In this document: one piece after another, positions 8,472 through 16,832 of the stretch
How positions within the stretch are numbered: the stretch's first letter is position 1
How the letters are laid out: each line of letters starts with the position of its first letter
Source: Anaerolineae bacterium
Lineage (GTDB): Bacteria > Chloroflexota > Anaerolineae > Aggregatilineales > Phototrophicaceae
Assembly (NCBI GenBank): GCA_025454495.1
Contig: JALOOI010000087.1
Span: 1 to 32,707, forward strand
DNA: 32,707 nt
Direction of reading: 5' to 3'
Position numbers and translations under genes: made by a program
The notes under the pieces: generated by a model
What the model saw: only the letters and a program-made list of their open reading frames with translations
What the model was told of the DNA's origin: nothing
Databases searched by the model: none

Positions 8472-9260
8472 ATGACAACAGGCAGCCTGCACGTCAACCG
8501 TGATATTATCCTGGCGACCAAACGCCATTATTTAAATGAGCGCAAACACAGCACCCCGCTGGAAGCTGTGCTGGCGCTCGCCCAGATGCGCCAGCGCCCG
8601 CGCAACATCCTGAACACCATGCAGGATGACGGCCGCATCACGCTCATTGGCCAGCTCACCCGCACCGAAATTTATGATCCGGTGTCCACCGCCCTCACCT
8701 ATGTGCAGGAAGGCGTGGACGCGCTGGCCTTCTTCACCGATCATTCCATCTACCCCGGCGACCTGGATGATATGCTGCTGGTGGCCCGCGGGCTAAAAGA
8801 TACGCCCGTCATCTACCAGAATTACGTCATCGACGAATACAGCGTCATCAGTGCCCGCGCGGCCGATGCTTCGGCGGTGATTTTGTACAGCTCGCTGCTG
8901 GAAGCGGCCATGCTGCGGCGGGTGGTGGGGGCCACGCAGCGCTGGAAGATGACGGCCCTGCTCCAGGTGGAGGACGAAAGCGCCCTGGCGACCATCCGCG
9001 CCCTCAGCCCGCATGTGGTGGCCTATGGTGATGATCTGTCCGGCACGTTTGAGCGTTCCTTTAACGAACTGCGCCGGCTGCGGCCGGAAATTCCGCCGCA
9101 TACCCGCGTGATGTTCATGCACAGCCTGCAAACGCTGGATGAAGTGGAAGCGGCGCTCAGTTTGCGTGTCCATGCCATCATCGTGGGCGATGCGCTGCTG
9201 CGCCAGGAGAAAAAGGCCGCCCGCCTGCGCCAGTTGATCCAGCATCCTCTGTCCGGCTGA
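8472..9260 (+). CDS. TrpC-fold (indole-3-glycerol-phosphate synthase-like) protein lacking catalytic residues
   Basis: 262 residues from ATG 8472 (GGA about 6 nt upstream); the in-frame ATG 8448 would add 8 residues but has no ribosome site. The whole chain aligns by eye with indole-3-glycerol phosphate synthase: N-terminal helix ILATKRHYLNERK, FFTDHSIYPGDLDDMLLVAR matching the usual LT....F.G....L..., VIDEYSVISARAADASAVIL, and a final IIVGDALLR. The catalytic positions are changed: the beta-1 E.K motif reads GQLTR (Q61, T63), the usual KDF lysine is Q116, the beta-5 glutamate is Q165, and the beta-6 Asn is G186. I infer a TIM-barrel pseudoenzyme or one with a new activity, not tryptophan synthesis. 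There are no trp genes nearby. Confidence 0.75.
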   Translation: MTTGSLHVNRDIILATKRHYLNERKHSTPLEAVLALAQMRQRPRNILNTMQDDGRITLIGQLTRTEIYDPVSTALTYVQEGVDALAFFTDHSIYPGDLDDMLLVARGLKDTPVIYQNYVIDEYSVISARAADASAVILYSSLLEAAMLRRVVGATQRWKMTALLQVEDESALATIRALSPHVVAYGDDLSGTFERSFNELRRLRPEIPPHTRVMFMHSLQTLDEVEAALSLRVHAIIVGDALLRQEKKAARLRQLIQHPLSG

Positions 9261-9274
9261 GCGCCGCCAGTTGT

Positions 9275-9324
9275 CTCCCCTCGCCCAGGGCGCAGCCCGT
9301 CCGGGAGAGGGGCGGGGGTGAGGG
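9275..9324 (-). repeat. Dispersed intergenic repeat, copy 2
   Basis: Carries the reverse complement (9290-9301) of the 12-mer found at 8215-8226, bounded by ctcccctcg and gggagagggg. It lies in the 201-nt gap before the M42 peptidase gene. The rest of that gap holds a small hairpin (ctccgc/gcggag near 9357-9372) and no visible gene. Confidence 0.65.
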
Positions 9325-9461
9325 ATTGGGGTGAGGGCGAAAACCCCCAAAATCGACTCCGCTGACGCGGAGAGAGGCGGGGCACCGTTGCCGCTGGCAG
9401 AAGCCAGCCGTTCAGGTATCATACAGGGCGATGCATCACACCGCCTGCGGGGTAAACCAAC

Positions 9462-10514
9462 ATGCACTTTTTGAAAGAACTGTCCGAAGCCGTCGGCGTA
9501 TCCGGCGATGAGAGCGCGGTGCGCAGCATCGTGCTGCGGGCCATTCAACCGTATGTGAGCGATGTGCAGGTGGACAGCCTGGGCACCGTGACCGCCCGCC
9601 AGGCGGCGGCCGGGGGCGGGGCGGCGCTGCGCGTGCTGCTGGCGGCCCACATGGATGAAGTCGGCTTCATGGTGACGGGCTTTGAAAGCAGCGGGCTGCT
9701 GCGTTTTACTGCCGTCGGCGGCATTGATGATCGCATTTTGCCGGGGCTGCGCGTGCGCGTGGGCCGTAAAGGCCTGCCGGGGGTCATCGTGTGGACTCCC
9801 ATCCACAGAAATCAGGATAACGGGGTGAAGCCCCTCAAAGACCTGCGCATCGACATCGGCGCGACCGGCAAAGGCGGCGCAGAAGGCCAGGTGAAGCGCG
9901 GCGACCGCATCGCCTTTGACAGCGCCTACGGCGAGCTGGGCAGCCTGCTGGTGCGCGGCAAAGCCTTTGATGATCGCGTGGGGTGTTCCCTGCTCATTGA
10001 TGTGCTGGCGGGCGGGCCCTACCCGGTGGAACTGCTGCCGGCCTTCACCGTGCAGGAGGAGATCGGGCTGCGCGGGGCGCGGGTGACGGCGCAGCGCCTG
10101 ACCCCGGATGTCGCCCTGGTGCTGGAAGGCACCACCGCCAACGACATCCCCGACCCGCTGGCCGACCCCGATGAGCCGACGGTGGATAACCCGGCCTGCA
10201 AACTGGGGCACGGCCCCGTGCTAACGGTGATCGACAGCAGCATGATTACCGCGCCGCGGCTGCTGGCCTTCATCCGCCAGACGGCCACCGCGGCCGGCAT
10301 CCCCTGGCAGCTTAAAACCGCGCCGGGCGGCGGCACCGATGCCGGGCGCATTCATCTGGCGGCCGGGGGCATTCCGTCGGCGGTGATTTCCATGCCCTGC
10401 CGCTACATCCACAGCCCCACCGCCTACCTCCATCGCCAGGATTACACCGCCACCCTGCACCTGATCCAGTCCGTGCTGCGGGCCATCACCGCCGCCGATT
10501 TTCAGCCGGTGTAG
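9462..10514 (+). CDS. M42 family metallopeptidase (glutamyl aminopeptidase-like)
   Basis: 350 residues, the normal length for M42 aminopeptidases, which form large cytosolic tetrahedral shells that trim peptides. Expected di-metal ligands are visible: His in AAHMDEVGF (~65), Asp in KAFDDRVG, the catalytic Glu plus ligand Glu in VQEEIGLRGA, Asp in TTANDIPDP, and His in CRYIHSP near the C-terminus. The PGGGTDAG substrate-pocket motif is also present. The ribosome site is weak (GGGG about 9 nt before the ATG). The methyltransferase gene begins 4 nt after the stop codon, so the two are co-transcribed. Confidence 0.93.
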   Translation: MHFLKELSEAVGVSGDESAVRSIVLRAIQPYVSDVQVDSLGTVTARQAAAGGGAALRVLLAAHMDEVGFMVTGFESSGLLRFTAVGGIDDRILPGLRVRVGRKGLPGVIVWTPIHRNQDNGVKPLKDLRIDIGATGKGGAEGQVKRGDRIAFDSAYGELGSLLVRGKAFDDRVGCSLLIDVLAGGPYPVELLPAFTVQEEIGLRGARVTAQRLTPDVALVLEGTTANDIPDPLADPDEPTVDNPACKLGHGPVLTVIDSSMITAPRLLAFIRQTATAAGIPWQLKTAPGGGTDAGRIHLAAGGIPSAVISMPCRYIHSPTAYLHRQDYTATLHLIQSVLRAITAADFQPV

Positions 10515-10517
10515 CCC

Positions 10518-11165
10518 ATGCCCGAAGCAGTCGGCGATATTTTACGGCGGCATTTTCAGTCCGGCGATTATCTGGCCGCCTTCGAGGCCATCTACCAGAA
10601 CGCCGAACAGGGCGGCAGCATCCCCTGGGCCGAAGGGCAGGCCAGCCCGCTGCTGGCCGACTGGGCGCAGCACACCGGGCTGGCCGGCGACGGCCGGCGG
10701 GCGCTGGTGGTGGGCTGTGGCACCGGCGATGATGCCGAATTTTTAGACCGGCGCGGCTTCGTGGTGGATGCGTTTGATGTGGCGGAAAGCGCCATTCGCC
10801 TGTGCCGGCAGCGCTTCCCGTTTTCCACGGTGGATTACAGCGTGGCGGATGTGTTGCAGCCCCCGGCCGCCTGGCGGCAGCGGTATGACCTGGTGCTGGA
10901 ATGCCGCACGTTGCAGGCGCTGCCCTGGCAGTTCTATGCCCCGGCGGTGACGGCCATCGCCGGCTGTGTGCGCCCTGGCGGGCAACTGCTGGTGCTGTGC
11001 CTGGGCCGCGAGCCGGAAGACAGCCGCGCCGGCATCCCGTGGCCGCTCTCGCGGCCGGAGCTGGCGCTGTTCGAGCAGCAGGGCCTGGCCGAAGTGTCGT
11101 TTGAAGACCTGCCGCTCCGGCCGCGCCGCCATTTTCGCGTGGTGTACCGGCGGCCGCCGGTATAA
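10518..11165 (+). CDS. Class I SAM-dependent methyltransferase (TPMT-like)
   Basis: 215 residues. The glycine-rich SAM loop ALVVGCGTGDDAEFLDRRG is followed by VVDAFDVAESAI, with Asp at the end of strand 2 binding the ribose; the post-core motif RPGGQLLVL is also clear. The early segment SIPWAEGQASPLLADW resembles the Trp-containing entry of the thiopurine S-methyltransferase/halide methyltransferase group. The substrate is unknown. It follows the M42 gene by 3 nt, so it is translationally coupled. A hairpin at 11170-11190 follows the stop codon. Confidence 0.82.
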   Translation: MPEAVGDILRRHFQSGDYLAAFEAIYQNAEQGGSIPWAEGQASPLLADWAQHTGLAGDGRRALVVGCGTGDDAEFLDRRGFVVDAFDVAESAIRLCRQRFPFSTVDYSVADVLQPPAAWRQRYDLVLECRTLQALPWQFYAPAVTAIAGCVRPGGQLLVLCLGREPEDSRAGIPWPLSRPELALFEQQGLAEVSFEDLPLRPRRHFRVVYRRPPV

Positions 11166-11169
11166 GCAC

Positions 11170-11190
11170 GGGCGCAGGTGGACTGCGCCC
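11170..11190. terminator. Hairpin between convergent genes
   Basis: Perfect 8-bp stem gggcgcag (11170-11177) and ctgcgccc (11183-11190) with a 5-nt loop, between the methyltransferase and the acidic-protein gene, which converge. There is no T-run, so intrinsic termination is not assured. Confidence 0.5.
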
Positions 11191-11225
11191 GGCCGCTGCG
11201 TTAACGGTTCAGGACGGCGGGACGT

Positions 11226-11414
11226 TTATTCTTCGTCCTCGTCATCGTAGTAATCATCATCGTCGTCATCGTCGAAGTCGTCGTCTTCATCCTCATCGTC
11301 GAAGTCGTCGTCATCATCATAATCTTCATCGTCGAAGTCGTCGTCTTCGTACTCCTCCTCATCGTCGTCCTCACGCGGACCGATGACCCATTGCAGTTCC
11401 AGTTCGTCCATCAT
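11226..11414 (-). CDS. Extremely acidic small protein
   Basis: 62 residues. After MMDELELQWVIGPR, 41 of the last 48 residues are Asp or Glu, and the other seven are Tyr or Phe scattered through the run. AGGAG lies 8 nt before the ATG and a TTTTAC-N16-TATACT promoter lies further up, so it looks like a real, separately transcribed gene. I do not recognise the family. Such tails occur on proteins that mimic DNA, bind basic proteins or cations, or act like the RNA polymerase delta C-terminus, but nothing here proves a role. The coding DNA is an imperfect gtc/atc triplet run, which can expand or contract by slippage. Confidence 0.7.
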   Translation of the reverse strand: MMDELELQWVIGPREDDDEEEYEDDDFDDEDYDDDDDFDDEDEDDDFDDDDDDDYYDDEDEE

Positions 11415-11429
11415 GCTGCCTGCTCCTGG

Positions 11430-11457
11430 AGTATAGCCGGTGAACCGTATCGTAAAA
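11430..11457 (-). promoter_or_regulatory. Candidate sigma-70 promoter of the acidic-protein gene
   Basis: Reading the minus strand: TTTTAC (11457-11452), a 16-nt spacer, then TATACT (11435-11430), 16 nt before the start codon. The AGGAG ribosome site lies between. Confidence 0.45.
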
Positions 11458-11591
11458 CGCCGGTATCTTACCCCATCCAGCCACTTCGCGCTACCTTCCC
11501 GCGCGGCGCTGGCACAGTCTTAAAGATCACCTGTAACGTCTATCCCGCCGCCAGCGTGATACATGCCACACCCAACCGGCGGCAGGATGCG

Positions 11592-11597
11592 GTATCA
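11592..11597 (+). promoter_or_regulatory. Candidate -10 box for fhs
   Basis: TATCAT at 11592-11597 would start transcription near 11604, upstream of ATG 11642. The rest of 11415-11641 shows no gene. Confidence 0.35.
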
Positions 11598-11641
11598 TCA
11601 AAGAAATGATTTTATGGCTGTATAAAGACAGGATGTTTGCC

Positions 11642-13339
11642 ATGCTTTCGGATCTTGAGATTGCCCGGCGTGCCACGCTGCTGCCCATCGCCCGCATCGC
11701 GGAGCAGATGGGGTTTACGCCGGAGGATTACGATGTGTACGGCAGCCCGTACATCGCCAAACTGCGGCTGGACGTGCTGAACCGGGTGCAGGAACGCCCG
11801 GCCGCCAGATATATTGATGTCACGGCCATCACGCCTACCCCCCTGGGCGAGGGTAAATCCACCACCACAGTGGGCCTGGGCCAGGCCATGCAGCACATCG
11901 GCAAACGCGGGGTGGTCACGCTGCGCCAGCCGTCCATGGGCCCCACCTTCGGCATTAAGGGCGGCGCGGCCGGCGGCGGCTATTCCCAGGTGGTGCCCAT
12001 GGAAACCTTCAACCTGCACCTGACGGGCGATATTCATGCGGTGGCGGCGGCCAATAATTTGCTGGCCGCCATGCTGGATAACAAACTGCTGCGCGGCAAC
12101 CCCCTCAATATTGATCCCTACAGCATCACCTGGAAGCGGGTGGTGGATATGAATGATCGGGCGCTGCGGAACATCATCATTGGCCTGGGGACGAAAGACG
12201 ATGGCGTGCCCCGGCAGACCGGCTTTGATATTGCCGTGGCCAGCGAAGTGATGGCCATCCTGGCGCTGGCTACCTCCCCGGCTGACCTGCGGGAACGAAT
12301 GCGCCGGATCGTGGTGGCCTTCACCCACGATAAACAGCCCGTCACCGCCGCCGACATCGGCGCAGATGGCGCGATGGCCGTCCTCATGCAGGAAGCGCTG
12401 CGCCCCACGCTGCTGCAAACGCTGGAGAATACGCCGGTGCTGGTACACGCCGGCCCCTTCGCCAACATCGCCCACGGCAACAGCAGCATCCTGGCGGATC
12501 TCATCGCCGTGCGCGGCGCGGAATACGTCATCACCGAATCGGGCTTTGGCGCGGATATTGGCGCGGAAAAATTCTTCAACATCAAATGCCGCTACAGCGG
12601 GCTGCGGCCGGATGCCGCCGTGATCGTGGCGACGGTGCGGGCGCTGAAGGCCCACAGCGGCCAGTATCGCATTGTGCCCGGCAAAGCGCTGCCCGCCGAA
12701 CTGACCGATCTAAACGTGGCCCATGTGGAAAGCGGCGCGGCCAACCTCATCAAGCACATCGAAAATGTGCAAAAACACGGCGTTACGCCGGTGGTGGCCA
12801 TCAATGTTTTCGCCGGCGATCACCCGGAGGAACTGGCGGCCATCCAGCGCATCAGCCAGCAGGCCGGGGCCCTGGGCGCGGCCATCTGCCGGCACCATGC
12901 CGAAGGCGGTAAGGGCGCGGCGGAACTGGCAGAAATGCTGGTGCAGGCCTGCGACAGGCCGAATAACTTTAAATTTCTGTACGATCTGGATCAGCCGATT
13001 AAGACCAAGATTGAAACCATCTGCCGGGAAATTTACGGCGCGGGCAGCGTGGAATATGACAGCCAGGCGGAGAAACAAATCCGTGCCTATGAGGCCAGCG
13101 GCTTTGGCGGCCTGCCCATCTGCATGGCCAAAACGCATCTCAGCCTCAGCCCTGATCCAGCGCTGAAAGGTGCCCCCACCGGCTTCACCGTCACCGTGCG
13201 CGAAGTGCGGGCCAGCGTGGGGGCCGGCTTCATTTACCCGCTGCTGGGGGAAATGCGTACCATGCCCGGCCTCAGCGAGCATCCGGCCGCCGAGGCGATT
13301 GATGTGGATGACGAAGGGCGCATTGTGGGGCTGTTTTAG
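11642..13339 (+). CDS. fhs: Formate-tetrahydrofolate ligase
   Basis: 565 residues from ATG 11642, close to the family norm of ~555-560. The start was chosen because MLSDLEIARRATLLPI matches the conserved N-terminus and AGGA lies ~8 nt upstream; ATGs at 11606 and 11633 only add extra residues. The P-loop LGEGKST is at residues 68-74, followed by the conserved RQPSMGPTFGIKGGAAGGGYSQ region. The enzyme makes 10-formyl-THF from formate, ATP and THF, feeding purines, fMet-tRNA and, in acetogens, the Wood-Ljungdahl methyl branch. No other folate gene is adjacent, so the window does not say which use dominates. It is probably monocistronic. Confidence 0.97.
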   Translation: MLSDLEIARRATLLPIARIAEQMGFTPEDYDVYGSPYIAKLRLDVLNRVQERPAARYIDVTAITPTPLGEGKSTTTVGLGQAMQHIGKRGVVTLRQPSMGPTFGIKGGAAGGGYSQVVPMETFNLHLTGDIHAVAAANNLLAAMLDNKLLRGNPLNIDPYSITWKRVVDMNDRALRNIIIGLGTKDDGVPRQTGFDIAVASEVMAILALATSPADLRERMRRIVVAFTHDKQPVTAADIGADGAMAVLMQEALRPTLLQTLENTPVLVHAGPFANIAHGNSSILADLIAVRGAEYVITESGFGADIGAEKFFNIKCRYSGLRPDAAVIVATVRALKAHSGQYRIVPGKALPAELTDLNVAHVESGAANLIKHIENVQKHGVTPVVAINVFAGDHPEELAAIQRISQQAGALGAAICRHHAEGGKGAAELAEMLVQACDRPNNFKFLYDLDQPIKTKIETICREIYGAGSVEYDSQAEKQIRAYEASGFGGLPICMAKTHLSLSPDPALKGAPTGFTVTVREVRASVGAGFIYPLLGEMRTMPGLSEHPAAEAIDVDDEGRIVGLF

Positions 13340-13375
13340 GGGCTGCCCGCGCGGGGCCCGGCGGTGAAAAGTCCC

Positions 13376-13404
13376 TTGCAATCTGCCGCAAAGCATGTTA
13401 GGCT
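13376..13404 (+). promoter_or_regulatory. Promoter of the sulfur-operon leader
   Basis: TTGCAA (13376-13381), an exact 17-nt spacer, and TAGGCT (13399-13404) preceded by a TGn extension. Transcription would start near 13411, giving a ~170-nt leader ending at the terminator at 13553-13582. Confidence 0.6.
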
Positions 13405-13438
13405 GGTGGCCATCAATCAGGCGCTATCTGCTGGAAAA

Positions 13439-13540
13439 ATGTCCGCCATGTTACCTGTGCTGTGCTGTCCCATGTGCTGCTGTATGATGAACGGTCTCGC
13501 ACAGATACCGGATGGCCCTGCTTTGAAACGACGTGGATAA
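13439..13540 (+). CDS. Cys/Met-rich leader peptide
   Basis: A 33-residue frame from ATG 13439, or 30 residues from ATG 13448; both have only a GGA as ribosome site. From the second ATG it reads MLPVLCCPMCCCMMNG and continues to a TAA at 13538-13540. Five Cys codons (13463-13468 and 13475-13483) and three Met codons (13472, 13484, 13487) lie within 27 nt, a composition most unlikely by chance. The stop lies 12 nt before the terminator stem. It should work as a regulatory peptide sensing charged Cys- and Met-tRNA, not as a protein with its own job. Confidence 0.65.
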   Translation: MSAMLPVLCCPMCCCMMNGLAQIPDGPALKRRG

Positions 13541-13552
13541 CACCGAAGCTTC

Positions 13553-13582
13553 AAAAAGTCAGCCAGCACCGGCTGACTTTTT
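13553..13582 (+). terminator. Strong intrinsic terminator in the leader
   Basis: aaaaagtcagcc (13553-13564), 6-nt loop, ggctgacttttt (13571-13582), with the T-run continuing to 13583. The 12-bp stem with A- and T-tracts could stop transcription from either side. Lying upstream of the JAMM gene and 214 nt after fhs, it fits attenuation better than fhs termination. Confidence 0.85.
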
Positions 13583-13624
13583 TCATTCTACGGCCAGGAG
13601 GCCGGGGTACAGGATGCACAGATC

Positions 13625-14059
13625 ATGCCCGTACAGATAGAACTGAGCCGCGCCCTGGCGGCGCACATTGGCCGGCAAATGGCAGCCACCTTCCCCAATG
13701 AAGGCGGCGGTTTTCTGCTGGGCCACAGCACGCCGGCCGCCATCCACATTGTGGATTTGCTTCAGGTGGCGAATGTGTTTGCCAGCGAAGAACAGTATCA
13801 TCGCTACGCCATGACTCCGCAGCACTGGGCCCGCATGGAAGACGAAGCCGAGGCCCGCGGCCTGACCCTGGTGGGCTATTATCACAGCCACCCGCAGTCG
13901 CCGGCCATCCCGTCGGACTATGACCGGGTGCACGCCCTGCCCAATTTTGTCTATCTCATCACCTCGGTGATGGACGGGCAGGCGGCCGAAATGCGGGTGT
14001 GGTGGCTGCGGGCTGACCGCAGCGCCTTCGATGAAGCCCGCCTGATCGTCACCGCGTGA
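13625..14059 (+). CDS. JAMM (JAB1/MPN+) metalloprotease, Mec+/HcyD-like
   Basis: 144 residues. The zinc-protease motif is complete: Glu26 in PNEGGGFLLG, His87 and His89 in YYHSHPQSPAIPSDYD, Ser97 and Asp100. Bacterial stand-alone JAMM proteins cleave the C-terminus of ubiquitin-like sulfur carriers: Mycobacterium Mec+ frees cysteine from CysO-Cys, and Wolinella HcyD removes a terminal Ala from HcyS and later frees homocysteine. The gene opens a cluster with metY, metX, a ThiS/MoaD-like carrier and an E1-like enzyme, so both a trimming and a release role are likely here. AGGA lies 10 nt before the ATG. metY follows after 91 nt. Confidence 0.9.
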   Translation: MPVQIELSRALAAHIGRQMAATFPNEGGGFLLGHSTPAAIHIVDLLQVANVFASEEQYHRYAMTPQHWARMEDEAEARGLTLVGYYHSHPQSPAIPSDYDRVHALPNFVYLITSVMDGQAAEMRVWWLRADRSAFDEARLIVTA

Positions 14060-14064
14060 TCGAC

Positions 14065-14089
14065 CACAGCCGCCCGGCCGGGCGCTGTG
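14065..14089 (+). other. Hairpin between JAMM gene and metY
   Basis: The arms cacag/ctgtg and cgcc/ggcg form a near-perfect stem with one bulged C, a few nt after the JAMM stop codon. No T-run follows. It may set the relative expression of the two genes. I found no SAM-I riboswitch consensus between the genes. Confidence 0.4.
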
Positions 14090-14093
14090 TTGA

Positions 14094-15470
<1,377 letters not shown>

Positions 15471-15484
15471 CCCCCGGCGCTGAC

Positions 15485-15512
15485 GGCGGGGCCCGGTGCG
15501 GCCCCGCCTTTT
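15485..15512 (+). terminator. Terminator between metY and metX
   Basis: Perfect 9-bp stem ggcggggcc (15485-15493) and ggccccgcc (15500-15508), 6-nt loop, then TTTT. The short T-run suggests partial read-through into metX, 43 nt downstream. Confidence 0.7.
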
Positions 15513-15555
15513 CGATGGCTGGCTACAACTCAGGCTGGAGGAACAACAGGCTGCT

Positions 15556-16740
15556 ATGCCCCTGCGAGATTTACTGCCCGGCAGACGTGTCCGCCGTTAT
15601 GATCCGCGCTCGGTGGGCGTGGTGGATCGTTTTGAGGCGCACTTTGCCGAACCGCTGCTGCTGCGCTCCGGGGCCCGGCTGGAGACGTTCACGCTGGCCT
15701 ACGAAACCTATGGCACGCTGAACACCCGCCGCGATAACGCCATCCTCATCTGCCATGCGCTCTCCGGCGATTCGCACGTGGCCGGCTACTACACCGATGA
15801 CCCGGAAGAAAAACCGGGCTGGTGGGATGATGCCGTGGGCCCCGGCAAAATGTTCGATACCAGCCAGTATTTCGTCATTTGCTCCAACGTGATTGGCGGC
15901 TGCCGGGGCAGCACCGGGCCCTCATCCCCCGCGCCGGATGGCCGGCCCTACGCGCTGCGCTTCCCGGTCATCACCATTGCGGATATGGTGCGGGCGCAAA
16001 CGGCGCTGCTGCAACACCTGGGCATCGCGCGGTTGTTCGCGGTGGCGGGGGGCAGCATGGGCGGGATGCAGGCGCTGCAATGGGCGGTGGATTTCCCCGA
16101 CCAGGTGCAAAATGTGCTGTTCATCGCCAGCACGCCGGTGTCGTCGGCGCAGAATATCGCCTTCAACGAAATCGGCCGCCAGGCCATCTATGCTGACCCG
16201 CACTGGCAGCGCGGCAATTACTACGGCAAAGACCGCCCCAACCCCGACCCCGGCCTGGCCGTGGCCCGCATGATCGGCCATATCACCTACATGAGCGAGC
16301 AATCGCTGGAAGAAAAGTTCGGGCGGCGCTTGCAAAAGAAAGACCAGCTCACCTACACCTTTGAGACGGAATTCGCCGTCGAAAGTTATTTGCACTACCA
16401 GGGCTATAAATTTACCGAGCGCTTCGATGCCAACAGCTACCTGTACATCACCCGCGCGCTGGATTATTACGATGTGAGCCAGGGCTACGGCAGCATGGCG
16501 GCCGCGCTGGGCCGCACCACGGCGGATTTTCTGGTGGTGAGCTTTAGCAGCGACTGGCTGTATACCCGCGCCCAGGCGGAAATGCTGGTGCAAGGCTTAA
16601 AGCAGGCTGAGCGCCGGGTAGAGTATGAGCATGTCGAAGCGTCTTTTGGGCATGACTCGTTTCTGGTGGAAGTGGAGACGATGGAGCGCCTGGTGGGCGA
16701 TTATTTGCGCCGGGCCGCAGCGCGGCAGTCGCCCGCCTGA
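15556..16740 (+). CDS. metX: Homoserine O-acetyltransferase
   Basis: 394 residues from ATG 15556. The frame extends back to a GTG at 15496, but that codon lies inside the terminator stem, so it is rejected. GGAGG lies ~15 nt upstream, with AGG nearer. It is an alpha/beta-hydrolase: ICHALSGDSHVAG, nucleophile Ser167 in VAGGSMGGMQALQW, the catalytic Asp in FSSDWLYT and His in SFGHDSFLVE. It makes O-acetylhomoserine (some family members use succinyl-CoA; the acyl donor cannot be settled by eye), the substrate of MetY encoded just upstream. A hairpin at 16784-16806 separates it from the sulfur-carrier gene. Confidence 0.95.
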   Translation: MPLRDLLPGRRVRRYDPRSVGVVDRFEAHFAEPLLLRSGARLETFTLAYETYGTLNTRRDNAILICHALSGDSHVAGYYTDDPEEKPGWWDDAVGPGKMFDTSQYFVICSNVIGGCRGSTGPSSPAPDGRPYALRFPVITIADMVRAQTALLQHLGIARLFAVAGGSMGGMQALQWAVDFPDQVQNVLFIASTPVSSAQNIAFNEIGRQAIYADPHWQRGNYYGKDRPNPDPGLAVARMIGHITYMSEQSLEEKFGRRLQKKDQLTYTFETEFAVESYLHYQGYKFTERFDANSYLYITRALDYYDVSQGYGSMAAALGRTTADFLVVSFSSDWLYTRAQAEMLVQGLKQAERRVEYEHVEASFGHDSFLVEVETMERLVGDYLRRAAARQSPA

Positions 16741-16783
16741 CCACCCCGGCACAGCAGCGCCGGTGCCCCTTTGTGCAACCCGT

Positions 16784-16806
16784 ATGGCGGCCGACCCGGC
16801 CGCCAT
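16784..16806 (+). other. Hairpin between metX and sulfur-carrier gene
   Basis: Perfect 9-bp stem atggcggcc (16784-16792) and ggccgccat (16798-16806) with 5-nt loop, 27 nt before the carrier ATG. No T-run; it may be an RNA-stability or processing element. Confidence 0.45.
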
Positions 16807-16832
16807 TGCATCGCTGAGGAGAGAGAAACCGT

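Larger units (their letters stand above)
13405..13585 (+). promoter_or_regulatory. Putative Cys/Met attenuator leader upstream of the JAMM-metY genes
   Basis: The leader holds a short frame rich in Cys and Met codons, then an intrinsic terminator, then the first gene of the sulfur cluster 42 nt on. Other pairings are visible: ggccatc (13408-13414) with gatggcc (13511-13517), and tatctg (13425-13430) with cagata (13502-13507). I could not identify a clear antiterminator by eye; the best is tttgaa (13522-13527) with ttcaaa (13550-13555), which touches the terminator base. The model is ribosome stalling when Cys- or Met-tRNA is short. Confidence 0.6.

Noticed and set aside
8793-10211. Long minus-strand open frame opposite the TrpC-like and M42 genes
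   Set aside because: His/Arg/Gln-rich translation with no family likeness; it is the antisense of two well-supported genes in GC-rich DNA. Similar long antisense frames at 1870-3084, 14145-15446, 19689-20957 and 25232-26710 were rejected for the same reason.
13408-13585. 6S or SRP RNA gene
   Set aside because: The size and hairpins drew attention, but the SRP core motif is absent and the Cys/Met frame gives a better explanation. 6S cannot be wholly excluded without folding.
15515-15600. Third Cys-containing leader peptide before metX
   Set aside because: The frame has scattered Cys codons but overlaps the metX coding region in another frame, continues far into it, and has no terminator between it and metX.
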